A model generated the notes under the pieces. That model did no database searches and was not told the DNA's origin. It worked only from the letters and a program-made list of their open reading frames with translations. Of a DNA stretch of 64,000 nucleotides, positions 44,256 to 56,093 are shown piece by piece. The DNA comes from Corythoichthys intestinalis. Taxonomy: Eukaryota > Chordata > Actinopteri > Syngnathiformes > Syngnathidae. The position numbers were made by a program, and so were the translations under genes. The stretch is from contig NC_080398.1 of assembly GCF_030265065.1 (NCBI RefSeq), positions 26,560,482 to 26,624,481 on the forward strand, in the 5' to 3' direction. Position 1 is the first letter of the stretch. The number at the start of each line of letters is the position of its first letter.

Positions 44256-47200
44256 ATGCTGCTGCTGTGTTGGATCTTTACTTTCATGATGTTTTCAGGT
44301 ATTGCTTAACTTTTCAAATGTTGCAATTTTTTTTTTTTACAATTTTCTAATGCTTGAATTTTGAATTTCATCCAGAGGGTCGTTATGAAGTACAAGAGAT
44401 TTTTGCAGAATTCAAATCCCAGGTTGTTCTTCCCTGTGACTGCCACGCGTGGTCATCACTCTCCATCACCTGGACCAAAGATGATCAAGGGTGAGACAAA
44501 ATGAAATCTACATTGCCATTGACGCCGATATACCTGAATTCATTTTGAACTGGAGAGCCTGGTAGCGAATGATTGCATTAGTAGCAATAAAGTAGTAAAG
44601 TGATAATGAAAAAAAAAAAGGATTTATCCAGATCACATGCATATGACAGAATAAGACGTTAAAGTGTCTGTGACAGCATTAAAAAAAAATTTAAATAGCA
44701 TTCTTATATGAATTAGAATCATATTTTGAGACGATTCGACTATATACAACAATTTGGTAAAGGCAGATGACGAGAAATTCTTTTAATCTGACGTTTAGAC
44801 CTGCCTGTTATAGCGCTTTAGCATCCCCAGCTGGATGACGTCAGCAGGGTCATGATTTTTTCTGATTTAGAATTCAGCCCATTGAGGGGGAAGATTAGGA
44901 ACGAGGAAAATACGACAGAGAGCAGCAAAATGTCATTATTGTTTCAATCCCTCTACTCCAATATTTTCATTGGATATTCTTTTTATCTAAGTATTTTTAC
45001 CCAGTTGCGAAATAAATGGTATGGTCATGACAAATAACAGTCTTGTGCTAAATGGAATATGAAATTTAAAAAATGCATTTATTCAGTACGACAGGGCAAA
45101 ATTACTGCCGACTTCTTAAACCTCCCGAACAGTATTTTATGCCACCGTAGTTTGTCTGGCAGGGCAAAATTACTGCATAATGGTCAAAACTGCCGACTTC
45201 TTAAACCTCCCGAACAGTATTTTATGCTACCGGAGTAAGTCCGACCTTTGTCATTTCCCTGCCCCGGCTTCGGAAACGGAGGAAAGAGCGTAAACAAAAC
45301 AGGAGGCGAGACAGGTAGCCAACATGTTAACCCGAACCGAGCAGCTTTTCCAAGTCTTATTCTCGCCTTTCGAAAACGGAAAATCACACAAAACTACCCC
45401 GACTCATGTCACACACAGCGGTAGGGTTGATTATCTTCACCGATCAGCCAGCCCCTTGCGGCGAGCAAGTTGCGGCTCATTGTACTGCTGCGGCCACTGC
45501 GGACTGGCAGTGCTCGTCACCGGGAATGAACGCTGAAAATTACCCATTCTCGGTGGACAAACTGGCCAACATCGGAGTTACGGGGCTGCTCGTGGCAAAG
45601 CTGAAGAAAGCGCATTCTCAGAGAGCACGCGAATAGGACCGAGGGGGCGGAAGTGACCATGGTGTGACAAGCCGCCAGTCATCGGCCGAGTGGCCTTCTC
45701 GGTGGACATTAAGCATTGTCCCCCCAAAAAATGCAAGCCACCTCCTTATTAAAATGTGTGCCACGATTCAGTGTTTGACATGATATAAAACACGTAGCTT
45801 ACTCACTTCCTCATCAGTTTTATGGTCCCACAGTTGTCACACTTGTTTTGGCCATTATCCGCGGTCAACAGGAACTTTTTGAAACCCAAAAAGGCTCATA
45901 CGTCTCTCCCTGGTGCAGCAACAAAAGCCTGCAGCACATTGGGCTGGCATAATACGAAAAATAAACGAAATAATCCGCAACATCAGTTGAATCCGTAGTC
46001 GTTCTGCATACTGTAGTATTGGCTGTATACTGAAGATGATTAACCCGCTGATATCACATTTGCATTCTTCGTAAATCCAGGAAGTCATTCATTTTAATGG
46101 CGCGGGATTCAAAAAAACTAAATAAATATATGGATCGCTTCTACACACATCCAAGCGGTAATTGTCTCCACCGATCGGCTAGCCCACGGCAGCTGGCAGG
46201 CAGTGCTCGTTGCCGGTGAGAGAAGTGAAAATGCCGAAAATGACAAATCACACAAAAATTCCCCAATTTCATGTCACACATGGCGGCGGGGTTGATTGTC
46301 TCCACCGATCGGCCAGCCCATGGCGGCGGCCAGGCAGTGTTCGTCGGCGGCGAGAGAAGCGAAAATGCGAAAAACGACAAATCACACAAAAATACCCAAA
46401 CTTATGTCACACACGGCGGCGGGGTTTATTGTCTCCACTGATCGGCCAGCCCATGGTGGCTGGCAGGCAGTGCTCATCGCCGGGAAGAGAGGGGGAAACA
46501 CCGAAAATATAAACAAAACAGGAGTAGTATTATCACCCACTAAATGCAAGTCACCTCCTCATTAAAACGTTTGCCATGATCCCAGTATTTGACATAAATT
46601 AAAACAAAACACCAAGCCTACTCACCTAGTCATCCGTCCAATAGTCTCTTGATTGTCAGACTTGTTTTGCCCATCACGGTGAACAAGAATCTTTTGGAAA
46701 TCCATAAAGCCTCACACCACTCTCCCTTGTGCAGCAACAAAAGCCTGCAGCACATTGGGCTGGCGTGATGTGAAAAATAAACGAAATAATCCACAAAATC
46801 AGCTGAATCCGCAGTCCACCTGCATGCTATAAAGTTGTGAGATACTGACCCGGGTGACGTCACATTCGTATTCTAGCTCAACCCGAGACTGGACCCGGAA
46901 CTCACTCATTTTCATTGCGCGGGATTCAAAAAATTGAATAAATAAAACGATTGCTTCCACACACATCCAAATGTTCCCAATGTTACAAGAGACAGGAGTG
47001 AATACCCGTCCCCAAATATGTCACTAAGAGGAGTTTAATGTCGCTGAAGCTCAATGTGAACACCCTGCATTCTCTTCATCCGCAGCACCGTGTGGAGACA
47101 GGAAAGAAGCGGCTTGCAGTTTTGGGGCTTCAGATGGCTGCAGAGAGGTCAGCAGCGTGTCCGATGCCCCCGCTGCCAGCTACCGGGAGGTGACTGCAGC

Positions 47201-50200
47201 TTACTAATGAGCAATGTCAGAGAGCATGACGACGGCGTCTACACGTGCAAGTTTAAGAGCGGGGGACAGTTTTTCTCGCGCTCTCTCAGACTGAGGGTCA
47301 TCAAAGGTGACAAACAGTAACTTCATTAGGATTTATTAAGGCCATTGGATGGTATTGACGGGGATAGACGTCAAATCTACCTAAAGAAAAGTCTTGAATA
47401 TTTTTTAAAATTTTGTACTCGACTGAATGCCACAGTATTCTTCAATCCTGCTTTTTATACTGACTCCAGTGGTAGGGTCATTTTATAATGTCAAACTTTG
47501 GGGGTTATGATTATTGATGTAGTGTATATTGTTTTGTCAATTCAAATGAAAACCTGATCCATCATTTCCAATGACAGATCTGTCTGTCAATTCTAATGAC
47601 AGAAATGTCCCTCAGTTTTATTGAGAGCTATAGCCATTCATTTTGAAGTGGTTTATATATATCTGTCTAAACAGATTTTGGACCAATGGAAATGGTCAAA
47701 ATAAGTGGAAACAGGGTGTTATCAGGCTGGGGGGAAAACCTGTTACCTTTCCCCCCCCCTCCTGTTACTGATTTACAGGTTTTCTAATTTTTTTTCTGAG
47801 AAAGGCATGTGGAACGCGAGTGCACATTCGAGCTAAGTGTAGCCACCTGTTGAGATGTGCAAGGAAGTGTTGATCATGAACGAACATAGCAATAGGTTGG
47901 AGACCCTACATGTGCGGCCGTTTCGTAGCTTTGCCGTTGCAACGGCAAGTAGTCATCGCTCCTGATTGTCCTTGCGAAGTCGGCAAGCATTGTTTACATC
48001 ATATTCGTGTTGCACATTTAGGCCATGAGGTGACGTGTACGTTTCGCATCTTTGGGATGTGTTGTAAGTCCGAATGAGTGTGAAACCATTGTTGCCGACA
48101 CGTTTTGTAGCCAAATTGACCGCGTGTGTGCACTGCGTACTTCCGGGGTGTGCGTGCGCATTCGCGCCCGCCCCCGCCTTTGTGTTTATTGCACTATGCA
48201 ATTCATTTGTGTGTTGTTGATTATTGTGCAGCGAATTTGTATTGTTTTAAATTGGCACTGATATGCTGTTAACCCCTGAACCGTAATTTGACATTAGGCT
48301 TAATCTTTGATTTAGCGGGGGGGGGGGGGGGGGGGGTTGAATTCAATTATCGGAAAGTCAATTATATGTGATGACACTTTTTGGTTGTCATTCTTATGTT
48401 AAGGCAGCAAAGGGAGAAAAATTGGTAAAATTTTACCCATAAATTACTTTTAAAATAACAATTACTTTGATGATAAAGTGATCAGTAAAGTAACTAGATT
48501 ACTTTGTTAAGGCTGAATTAGTTATCAGTAATTAAATTACTTTTTCAAGTAATCTGTGACAACACTGCTGGTTTTGTTTTGTTTGTTTTTTTCCATCCGG
48601 TTACCGATTTTTCTACCGTTACCAAAATTTGGTGGTGTTTTTTTCAGCCTGTTAGCAGTTTTTCCATCCCGTTATCGTTTGTTGTTGTTTTTCCCACTAT
48701 TTTCACAGGGTTAAGGCCTGTCAAGTCGCAGCACATGTTTTTGGGGATGTGTACACTATCTTTTTTAAAATCAATTCCTCTGTGATTTGTGGACGGACAA
48801 TGAAATTTGGTGTGTATATTCTAGACATGTATACGCAACAATCCTTGGAGTTCGATTTTTGATTTTTTTGATTTTTTTTTGTGTCACGGCAGATTAATTA
48901 ATTGGGGTCTTATATTTGGCTGTAGGTTAGTAGTTAGAGTTATCTAATAGAGGGCATGCTTATTTTTCATCATTCCACTCTGTTACAGTTTATTTTTTAC
49001 ACCGTTATTGTATTTTTAGTTTTTCCACCGTTACTGGTTTTGTGTTATTTTTGCCAAGTGTTTATATTTAAAATTTGCCTCCTCACCTAGGAATCGTCCA
49101 CCCATCCAGAGACAATACAAAGGTCTATGCAGCTGTGGGATCAGCAGCCACGCTCCCCTGTGTGTTCTCTCCGGGTTTTAACCCCTCTGAACCCACCTGG
49201 CAGAAACTGAAGCCTGGCTCTGCGGTCCAGTTCCTCCCTTCCTCTGATTCATCTTCTCAGCCTATTCTGGATAAGTCAGCCAACTTAAAAGACATCAGCC
49301 TCGAAGATGAGGGGACATATAGATGTTCCGGGTTAGTTGAAGGACAAAACCTGTCTCGGAAAGTACAGCTCGTCGTGGCTAGAAGTGAGTCAAATCATCT
49401 TCTCGTCAGTTGTCTTTCCCAGTAAATCATACTCAATCGACTTACTTGTCTGCAGTTGACCGAAACATCGAACCTTCAAAGAAATCGCACACGCTGACCT
49501 GTCAGCTGACAGACACAAGCGAGGTCACCCACTACCAGTGGGTTCGCGTTAGATACGACTTAAGTGGCACCCAGTTGGTGAAGTCTATTCAGGAGGGAAA
49601 GACTCTACAATTGAGCGAAGCGGCTCTTCAGGATGGGGGCGAATTGGTGTGTCAGTTTTACAGCATGGAAGGACTAGTAGGAAACGTAACATTATGCATT
49701 ACGCCTCAATCAGGTAAATCATTTCATATTATCCGAGAAAAAAAAAAAAAATCCTCTAATTTTAGTTCAATTTAGTATTTCTTTTTTAAAATCTTATTGT
49801 TTTCTTTCATATCACAGATGATGTTGTTGATGATGATGTGAGTGACTCAGCAGGCTCGTCGTATATCACTCCTGTTGCACTTAGTGCTAGTGCTCTGCTG
49901 GTTCTTCTGCTTTTGTTTTTGGCTCAGACATACAAAAATCATCAGAGGGTAAGACAAGAATTGAGATTTAAGGACAGCATGTTTTTTTTTTCGCCTTTAA
50001 TTTTGTTGAATATGAAAAAGACGACAGTTTAAATGTAAATCTTATGTCATGAAATAAAAGTAGAAATGTATTCATCCACATCCTCGTCAAAGAAAGAAAG
50101 CTTATGTCAGAAATGTTTCAGGATTAGCTGAATACAATGAAAACATTGAGAATATTTCTTGAAATTTAAAGTACCGGTAACCTAATTTTTGACGGTTTTC

Positions 50201-50323
50201 TGCCTTTCTCTTATTCAGAGAAAAAGAATCCTTCAGTTCATCACACTGGAATCTATTCTCTTCATGAAGACTAGTGAACGTGAGGCAAGAGAACACAATC
50301 AAATGAAGAAAGGAAACCCTTAA
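44256..50323 (+). CDS. LAG3: LAG3-like immunoglobulin-family receptor (CD4/LAG3 family)
   Basis: LAG3 is an inhibitory T-cell surface receptor. Seven exons join in frame to 388 residues: 44256-44298 (signal peptide MLLLCWIFTFMMFS), 44376-44490, 47086-47306, 49091-49384, 49456-49713, 49818-49948, 50219-50323. Exons 2-3 form a V-type first domain (QVVLPCDC, WTKDDQ, SGLQFWGFRW, VREHDDGVYTC); exon 4 a domain like LAG3 D3 (VYAAVGSAATLPC, DEGTYRC); exon 5 one like D4 (HTLTCQL, GELVCQF). Exon 6 has an acidic stalk and the membrane span ITPVALSASALLVLLLLFLA. The tail (RKRILQFITLESILF ... KKGNP) has no tyrosine and no KIEELE motif. No exon for D2 is visible in intron 3. CD4 is the alternative; the W-x-x-x-SGLQFWG insert and the D3/D4 pattern favour LAG3, as does the chromosomal neighbourhood. 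Confidence 0.75.
44663..46975 (-). mobile_element. Decayed, partly duplicated relative of the two-gene THAP transposon
   Basis: In LAG3 intron 2. TTAA at 44659-44662 is followed by 'agtgtctgtgacagcatt', and 44690-44790 matches the right end of the 3497-9730 element reversed ('gaattagaatcatattttga', 'gacgattcgactatata'). The other side (46905-46970) matches that element's left leader ('ttccacacacatccaa'). On the minus strand two THAP starts survive: MPAQCAAGFCCCTRE at 45950-45855 and the same words near 46764 without a start codon. They lie about 813 bp apart as part of a tandem duplication. No catalytic region remains. Confidence 0.65.
46158..46480. repeat. Minisatellite, period about 133-134 bp
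   Basis: 'attgtctccaccgatcggc' recurs at 46161, 46295 and (one change) 46428, each followed by 'cagccca'-type, 'caggcagtg' and 'aaatcacacaaaaa' blocks. A more diverged unit lies at about 45380-45540. Inside the decayed THAP element. Confidence 0.7.
47307..49090. other. LAG3 intron 3: repeats, no Ig exon seen
   Basis: Holds TTAA-repeat words ('ggcattgg...acggggatagacgtc'-like) at 47341-47375, a region at 47820-48260 with open but unrecognised frames, a G-run at 48317-48336, and at 48430-48570 a repeat with 'agtaactagattactttg' words. I looked here for a D2-type Ig exon (cysteine, tryptophan, D-x-G-x-Y-x-C) and found none. Confidence 0.45.
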
Positions 50324-50577
50324 GACCCGCACAACTTTTTTTTTTTTTTTTTTTAACCTTTTCACATTTTAAATATCTATAATTTGTTACATAGTTAAAA
50401 AAGTTTTGCGTTGGGATGATGTGACTCATTTAAAAAAAAAACTATATTTACAAAATGACAAGACATACCAATTTAAATAAGTTAAATGAATTTACACCCA
50501 AAACTGCTTCAAAAAGTAAACCTAATGGGAAAAAGTGAAGTTATGTCTTGTAACAAGTGGTGCTTTTGGCAAACCGC

Positions 50578-53500
50578 TCACACTTCACTCCAATAGTTGT
50601 CTTCCTGCTCGGAAAGATTCCCCATTGTCAAAGACTGTTCAATGCCGTCCAGTAGACCTTTAGTCTCTGGTTTCACACAATCCGTCAACTCTTCGTCCTG
50701 TAAACACCAGCCGGGCCAGTCCACGTTGATGCCATTTGTAAACAGAGGACTGACATGACAAACACAGAGAAGGACAGCATTAAACATCCTGTAGTGATAT
50801 ATGTGTCATTTTAGAGTTCAAGGAAATTTTAAATTCTTTTACATTACAAATATGTATATACGTATATATATACAGTGGGGCAAATAAGTATTTAGTCAAC
50901 CACTAATTGTGCAAGTTCTCCCACTTGAAAATATTAGAGAGGCCTATAATTGTCAGCATGGGTAAACCTCAACCATGAGAGACAGAATGTGGGGGGGAAA
51001 AAAACAGAAAATCACATTGTTTGATTTTTAAAGAATTTATTTGCAAATCATGGTGGAAAATAAGTATTTGGTCAATACCAAAAGTTCATCTCAATACTTT
51101 TTTATGTACCCTTTGTTGGCAATAACGGAGGCCAAACGTTTTCTGTAACTCTTCACTAGCTTTTCACACACGGTTGCTGGTATTTTGGCCCATTCCGCCA
51201 TGCAGATCTCCTAGAGAGCAGTGATGTTTTGGGGCTGTCGTTGGGCAACACGGACTTTCAACTCCCTCCACAGATTTTCCTTTCAACTCCCTCCACAGAT
51301 TTTCTATGGTGTTGAGATCTGGAGACTGGCTAGGCCACTCCAGGACCTTGAAATGCTTCTTTCGAAGCCACTCCTTTGTTGCTCTGGCTGTGTGTTTGGG
51401 ATCATTGTCATGCTGAAAGACCCAGTCACGTCTCGTCTTCAATGCCCTTGCTGATGGAAGGAGATTTTCACTCAAAATCTCTCGATGCATGGCCCCATTC
51501 ATTCTTTCCTTTACACAGTTCAGTCATCCTGGTCCCTTTGCAGAAAAACAGCCCCAAAGCATGATGTTTCCACCCCCATGCTTCACAGTGGGTATGGTGT
51601 TCTTCGGATGCAATTCAGTATTCTTTCTCCTCCAAACACGAGAACCTGTGTTTCTACCGAAAAGTTCTATTTTGGTTTCATCTGACCATAACACATTCTC
51701 CCAGTCCTCTTCTGGATCATCTAAATGCTCTCTAGCGAACCACAGACGGGCCTGGACGTGTACTTTCTTCAGCAGGGGGACACGTCTGGCAGTGCAGGAT
51801 TTGAGTCCCTGGCGGCGTATTGTGTTACTGATAGTAGCCTTTGTTACTGTGGTCCCAGCTCTCAGTAGGTCATTCACTAGGTCCCCCCATGTGGTTCTGA
51901 AATTTTTGCTCACCGTTCTTGTTATCATTTTGACGCAACGGGGTGAGATCTTGCATGGAGCCCCAGATCGAGGGAGATTATCAGTGGTCTTGTATGTCTT
52001 CCATTTTCTAATAATTGCTCCCACAGTTGATTTCTTTACACCAAGCGTTTTACCTATTGCAGATTCAGTCTTCCCAGCCTGGTGCAGGTCTACAATTTTG
52101 TCTCTGGTGTCCTTCGACAGCTCTTTGGTCTTGGCCATAGTGGAGTTTGGAGTGTGACTGACAGGTGTCTTTCATACCGTTAATAAGTTAAAACAGGTGC
52201 CATTAATACAGGTAACGAGTGGAGCCTCGTTAGACCTCGTTAGAAGAAGTTAGACCTCTTTGACAGCCAGAAATCTTGCTTGTTTGTAGGTGACCAAATA
52301 CTTATTTTCCACTCTAATTTGAAAATAAATTCTTTAAAAATCAGACAATATGATATTCTGTTTTTTTTTTCCACATTCTGTCTCTCATGGTTGAGGTTTA
52401 CCTATGTTGACGATTACAGGCCTCTCTAATCTTTTCAAGTAGGAGAACTTGCACAATTGGTGGTTGACTAAATACTTATTTGCCCCTCTGTATGTATATG
52501 TATCAAAGTATTTCTGTTTAATTATAATTTGAGGAAAAAAACGTGAAAAAACATGTCTTTTATGTATCTCTTTCCAATGCTAAATCTGAATAAAAACACA
52601 CACACAAAAAATAAAATAAAATAAAATTGGGGAGGGTTCTTCTTTGCGGTTTTTCACTTATCGCAGTGGGTTCTGGTCCCCATTAACTGCAAATAACAAG
52701 GGATCTGTACTGAGGAAAGCTAACATTGGTACAGATTTGCAACTATGTTTCTGTGACTAAACAAAGTATTGTTTTCTAAAAGAATGGGGACAGCAAATAT
52801 CCTCCATTGTACATTTTATACTTTCATGAATCAGTTAGCCTCGCTCGAGTGTCTCCGTCTACCTCATTCAACTCTGTTATGCCTATGATCAGAATAAGAC
52901 ATTAAAGCCTTTCATGTACGAAATATGTTTAGGTTTACAGAATTTTGAACCGCAAATGTCCTCCAATTCTAGAATGACCCAAAACGCTGGGAAACAAGAC
53001 ACCTTAACCCAGGGGTCGGGAACCTTTTAGACCAGAACTTTTCAAATAGTGGGGCGCCCCCCCCCTCCCCCCCAGGGGGGCGCAGAGCGATGCCAGGGGG
53101 TGGCGCGTGTGACCTCGGGGAACATGCTTTTTTTTTTTTTTTTTTTGCCGTACGAGAATAAAGTGTACTTGCACATCCACTCAGTGGGTGGCAGTGGCGC
53201 TCTCATTTTCAAAGTGCGCGCAGTATTTTTGAAGTAAGCAAGAGCACATGGAAGAGACTCACGAAGAGCTGGAGAGCTGTACGCCGTTTTCGAAAGCCGT
53301 TTTCCTGCCGGACTCACGCAGCGACCCACTGTCTTCTCCGGTTCTCACGTGTCGGCCCAAGAAGTGCCATTTTCGGCTTGGGATCGTCACGACGACCGCC
53401 CTCACCTACGGTTCTCCCTCGGCCGCCGAGAATGCGCTTTTTTCGGGCCGTTTGCCTTCTGGCTTTGACATTTAATACAGTGGTAGATGAGGAAAGACAA

Positions 53501-56061
53501 CTGTTTACTGTGTCTAAAAATGATTATAGCGGACAGCCAGAAGCCAAATATATTAAGACGCTACTTAAAGACATTAGACCCCAATCTCATTGATAAGCTG
53601 CTTGGTTGTTTTTCAGCGAAAACATGCCGAACAATCGTCCCGCTTTGTCAGTGTTATATCAGTAAACCAGAGAGCACTGTTAGCATGCTCAGTGCAAAAT
53701 AACCCCACACCATTGCAAACTGGAGGTGATATTGTGAGCAGCAAAAATAAAAACTGTCCTTCTGTCCAAAGACACTTTTTTTTTTCCTTTCTTCAATTCA
53801 GTTTTGTTTTTTCGGTCAAATTTTTTGGCATATTGTCCTCATGAGTTAATCTTTCTAATCAATTTGAATTTGTTATTATTTACTGATTTTATTTTTCAGT
53901 ATCAAATTGTAAAAAATGTACCTTGAGTGTATTTTTACAGTTTGGATGTGACTTTTTTTTTTTTTTTTTTTTAATTCAGGCAAAATGATGCGCATTAAGT
54001 CTTTTCTGTTACAAACAAAACAATGTTAATAAAGTTATACTTTACAAGTTGATCTCTGTTATTTTCTCTAATAGAAAAAAAAAGGATACAATGTGAGGCA
54101 GAGGCGTACTTATAATAGTAATATTATAGACAAATGATACTATTTACAGTGGCGGCAGAGTTTGGGGGGGGCGCAAAACATTTACGTCTTCCTTGGGGGG
54201 GCGTAACAGAAAATAATTGAGAAGCACTGTTTTAGACAGAGAGAGCCAAAACCCAACATATTTTAAAATGTGATTCCACATGAGCCATACAGTGTGTGTG
54301 TATGTATGTATGTATGTAAACACACACTGTATATTCTACATGCTTACAATACATACATACATACATACAAGCCAGCTTGTCCGAGTCCGTTTTGTAAGCA
54401 CTGTTTCTTTCGTAAACGCATTTGAATGCATTACACGGGAGGCACAGGGTGGTCACGCTCTGCTTTTACGAGCAGTCGCCGAGTTGCGATTTAAATAAAT
54501 CTTGGGAAAACGACAAAGAAAGTCTAACATCGTTATTTTGGTTGTTACAATCGTTGCGCAGTTGTGCACTCACCGCAAGGAAAATAACAAATAGAAACAC
54601 GGTGTGGTGCCGCGTACAATTCCTTGAATAGGAAACCACAATCGAGGACGACCAGGGGGACGCGTGCGTAAAAGTGGCCGAGACGTCGTCAGTCTCGCGC
54701 TCCTGGAAGTGGAAACAATTTGACAGTCCAAAAAGTCACAAAAGTGAAGCGCCTGTGTCTTTTGGGGAACTACGCAGTGTATTTTATATACTCTAGTTCG
54801 CTCGGCATCAAGTCGGGAGGGGCCGACCCCGCTGCTGGCCGAGTGGTGACTTAACGCACAGGGCGATCTCCCCTATCTCCGCGCTACCCGACCTGAAGCA
54901 TATCATTGCGATGCATATTTGAAGTGTCAAAGATTAATATACGTACAAATGCGCCATCAGCTCATCATAGCTGGTTCATGTCAAGCGAGCGGGCAGGTTC
55001 CACATTTAAGATCACGGGTTGGCAGAGAGCCATATGTGCTAATCAAAAGAGCCATATATGTCTCACGAGGCATAGGTTCCCGACCCCTGCCTTTACCCCT
55101 TCAGACCAGCATTTTTTCTGCTGGGCAAAAAAAAAAAAACTGGGCTGATATTTACTCGACTCAAACACCAGAACAAAGTGCAGTTTTTTGGTTGTAGACA
55201 TTTCATGCTTTTATTGGTTATTTTTTATGTTAATGTAAGAAATCAGCACTTTACGGTGTCCTTTTTCAAGTTGCAGTTGGTCAGCCATTTTTAAAGAACC
55301 AAAAATAGCAAAGCCAATCCTCATGATTTGATTTTGATGGGTAAGGTTCCATCCAATCATCTCTCAGAAGTGACAATAGCAACTTAATTCAGTGTATTTA
55401 TTGGTTTAGAGACACAAACGCGTAATTTCCTTTGCAGCAGGCTTAGGTCTGAAGGGGTTAAGCAACAAACTTAATACCAAAACAAAACACAGACCTAGAT
55501 AATATTGCAGTTTTGTATGTTAGAGACGTATTTCTCACCTGTCCAGCTTGTCGCTGTCGTTGTCTACTGGCTGCTCCCTCCATCCTTCACTCACCTTTAG
55601 TGCCTCTAAAGAGGGCCAAAACTGCCAAAATTAAAAACAAAAAAAAGTAAAAGTAGGGGTGTATAAAATACTAAAATAAGAATTAAAACTCAACATTTAA
55701 AATATTCTATTAAAAAAATTCGATCAGAAATGTGAAAATTTGAAAATATTGTAATTGTTTGGCGAATCTCTTGATGCCAGAATCGTGTGAATGATATGAA
55801 AAAGCATTGGCAATGATTTGAAGCTGAAATATTAAATGAGCAATTGGAATTTGGTGAAAATTGTTATTGTGTAAAATGGTGAAATTTTGGTAAAAAATGA
55901 ACTGAAAATCTGTGAAATTGTTCAAATCACGTGAATTTCATGAAAATGGAATGGGAATGTTTTGAAGCGGAAATATTTAATGTGCCATAGGAAATGAATG
56001 GGACTTTTTATGTAAAATATATATATATATATATACTATATATATACAATTTTAGAAGAAC

Positions 56062-56093
<32 letters not shown>

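Larger units (their letters stand above)
53008..55457. mobile_element. TTAA-flanked MITE (CCCCTTCAGACC ends), split by a hAT
   Basis: Right end 'ggtctgaagggg' is followed by TTAA (55458-55461). The left TTAA is at 53004-53007 with 'cc', and the remaining 'ccttcagacc' lies beyond the hAT at 55096. Removing the hAT and one target copy leaves a MITE of about 370 bp bounded by TTAA, a piggyBac-type target. Confidence 0.65.

Noticed and set aside
47820-48260. Possible missing LAG3 D2 exon
   Set aside because: Open frames here lack the cysteine pair, tryptophan and D-x-G-x-Y-x-C pattern of an Ig domain.
44256-50323. CD4 rather than LAG3
   Set aside because: The first-domain insert, the D3 and D4 sequence pattern and the 12p13-type neighbours fit LAG3 better, and the tail has no CxC motif for LCK. 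Kept as the stated alternative.
51489-52157. 222-codon plus-strand open frame
   Set aside because: It is the antisense of the Tc1 transposase gene on the minus strand.
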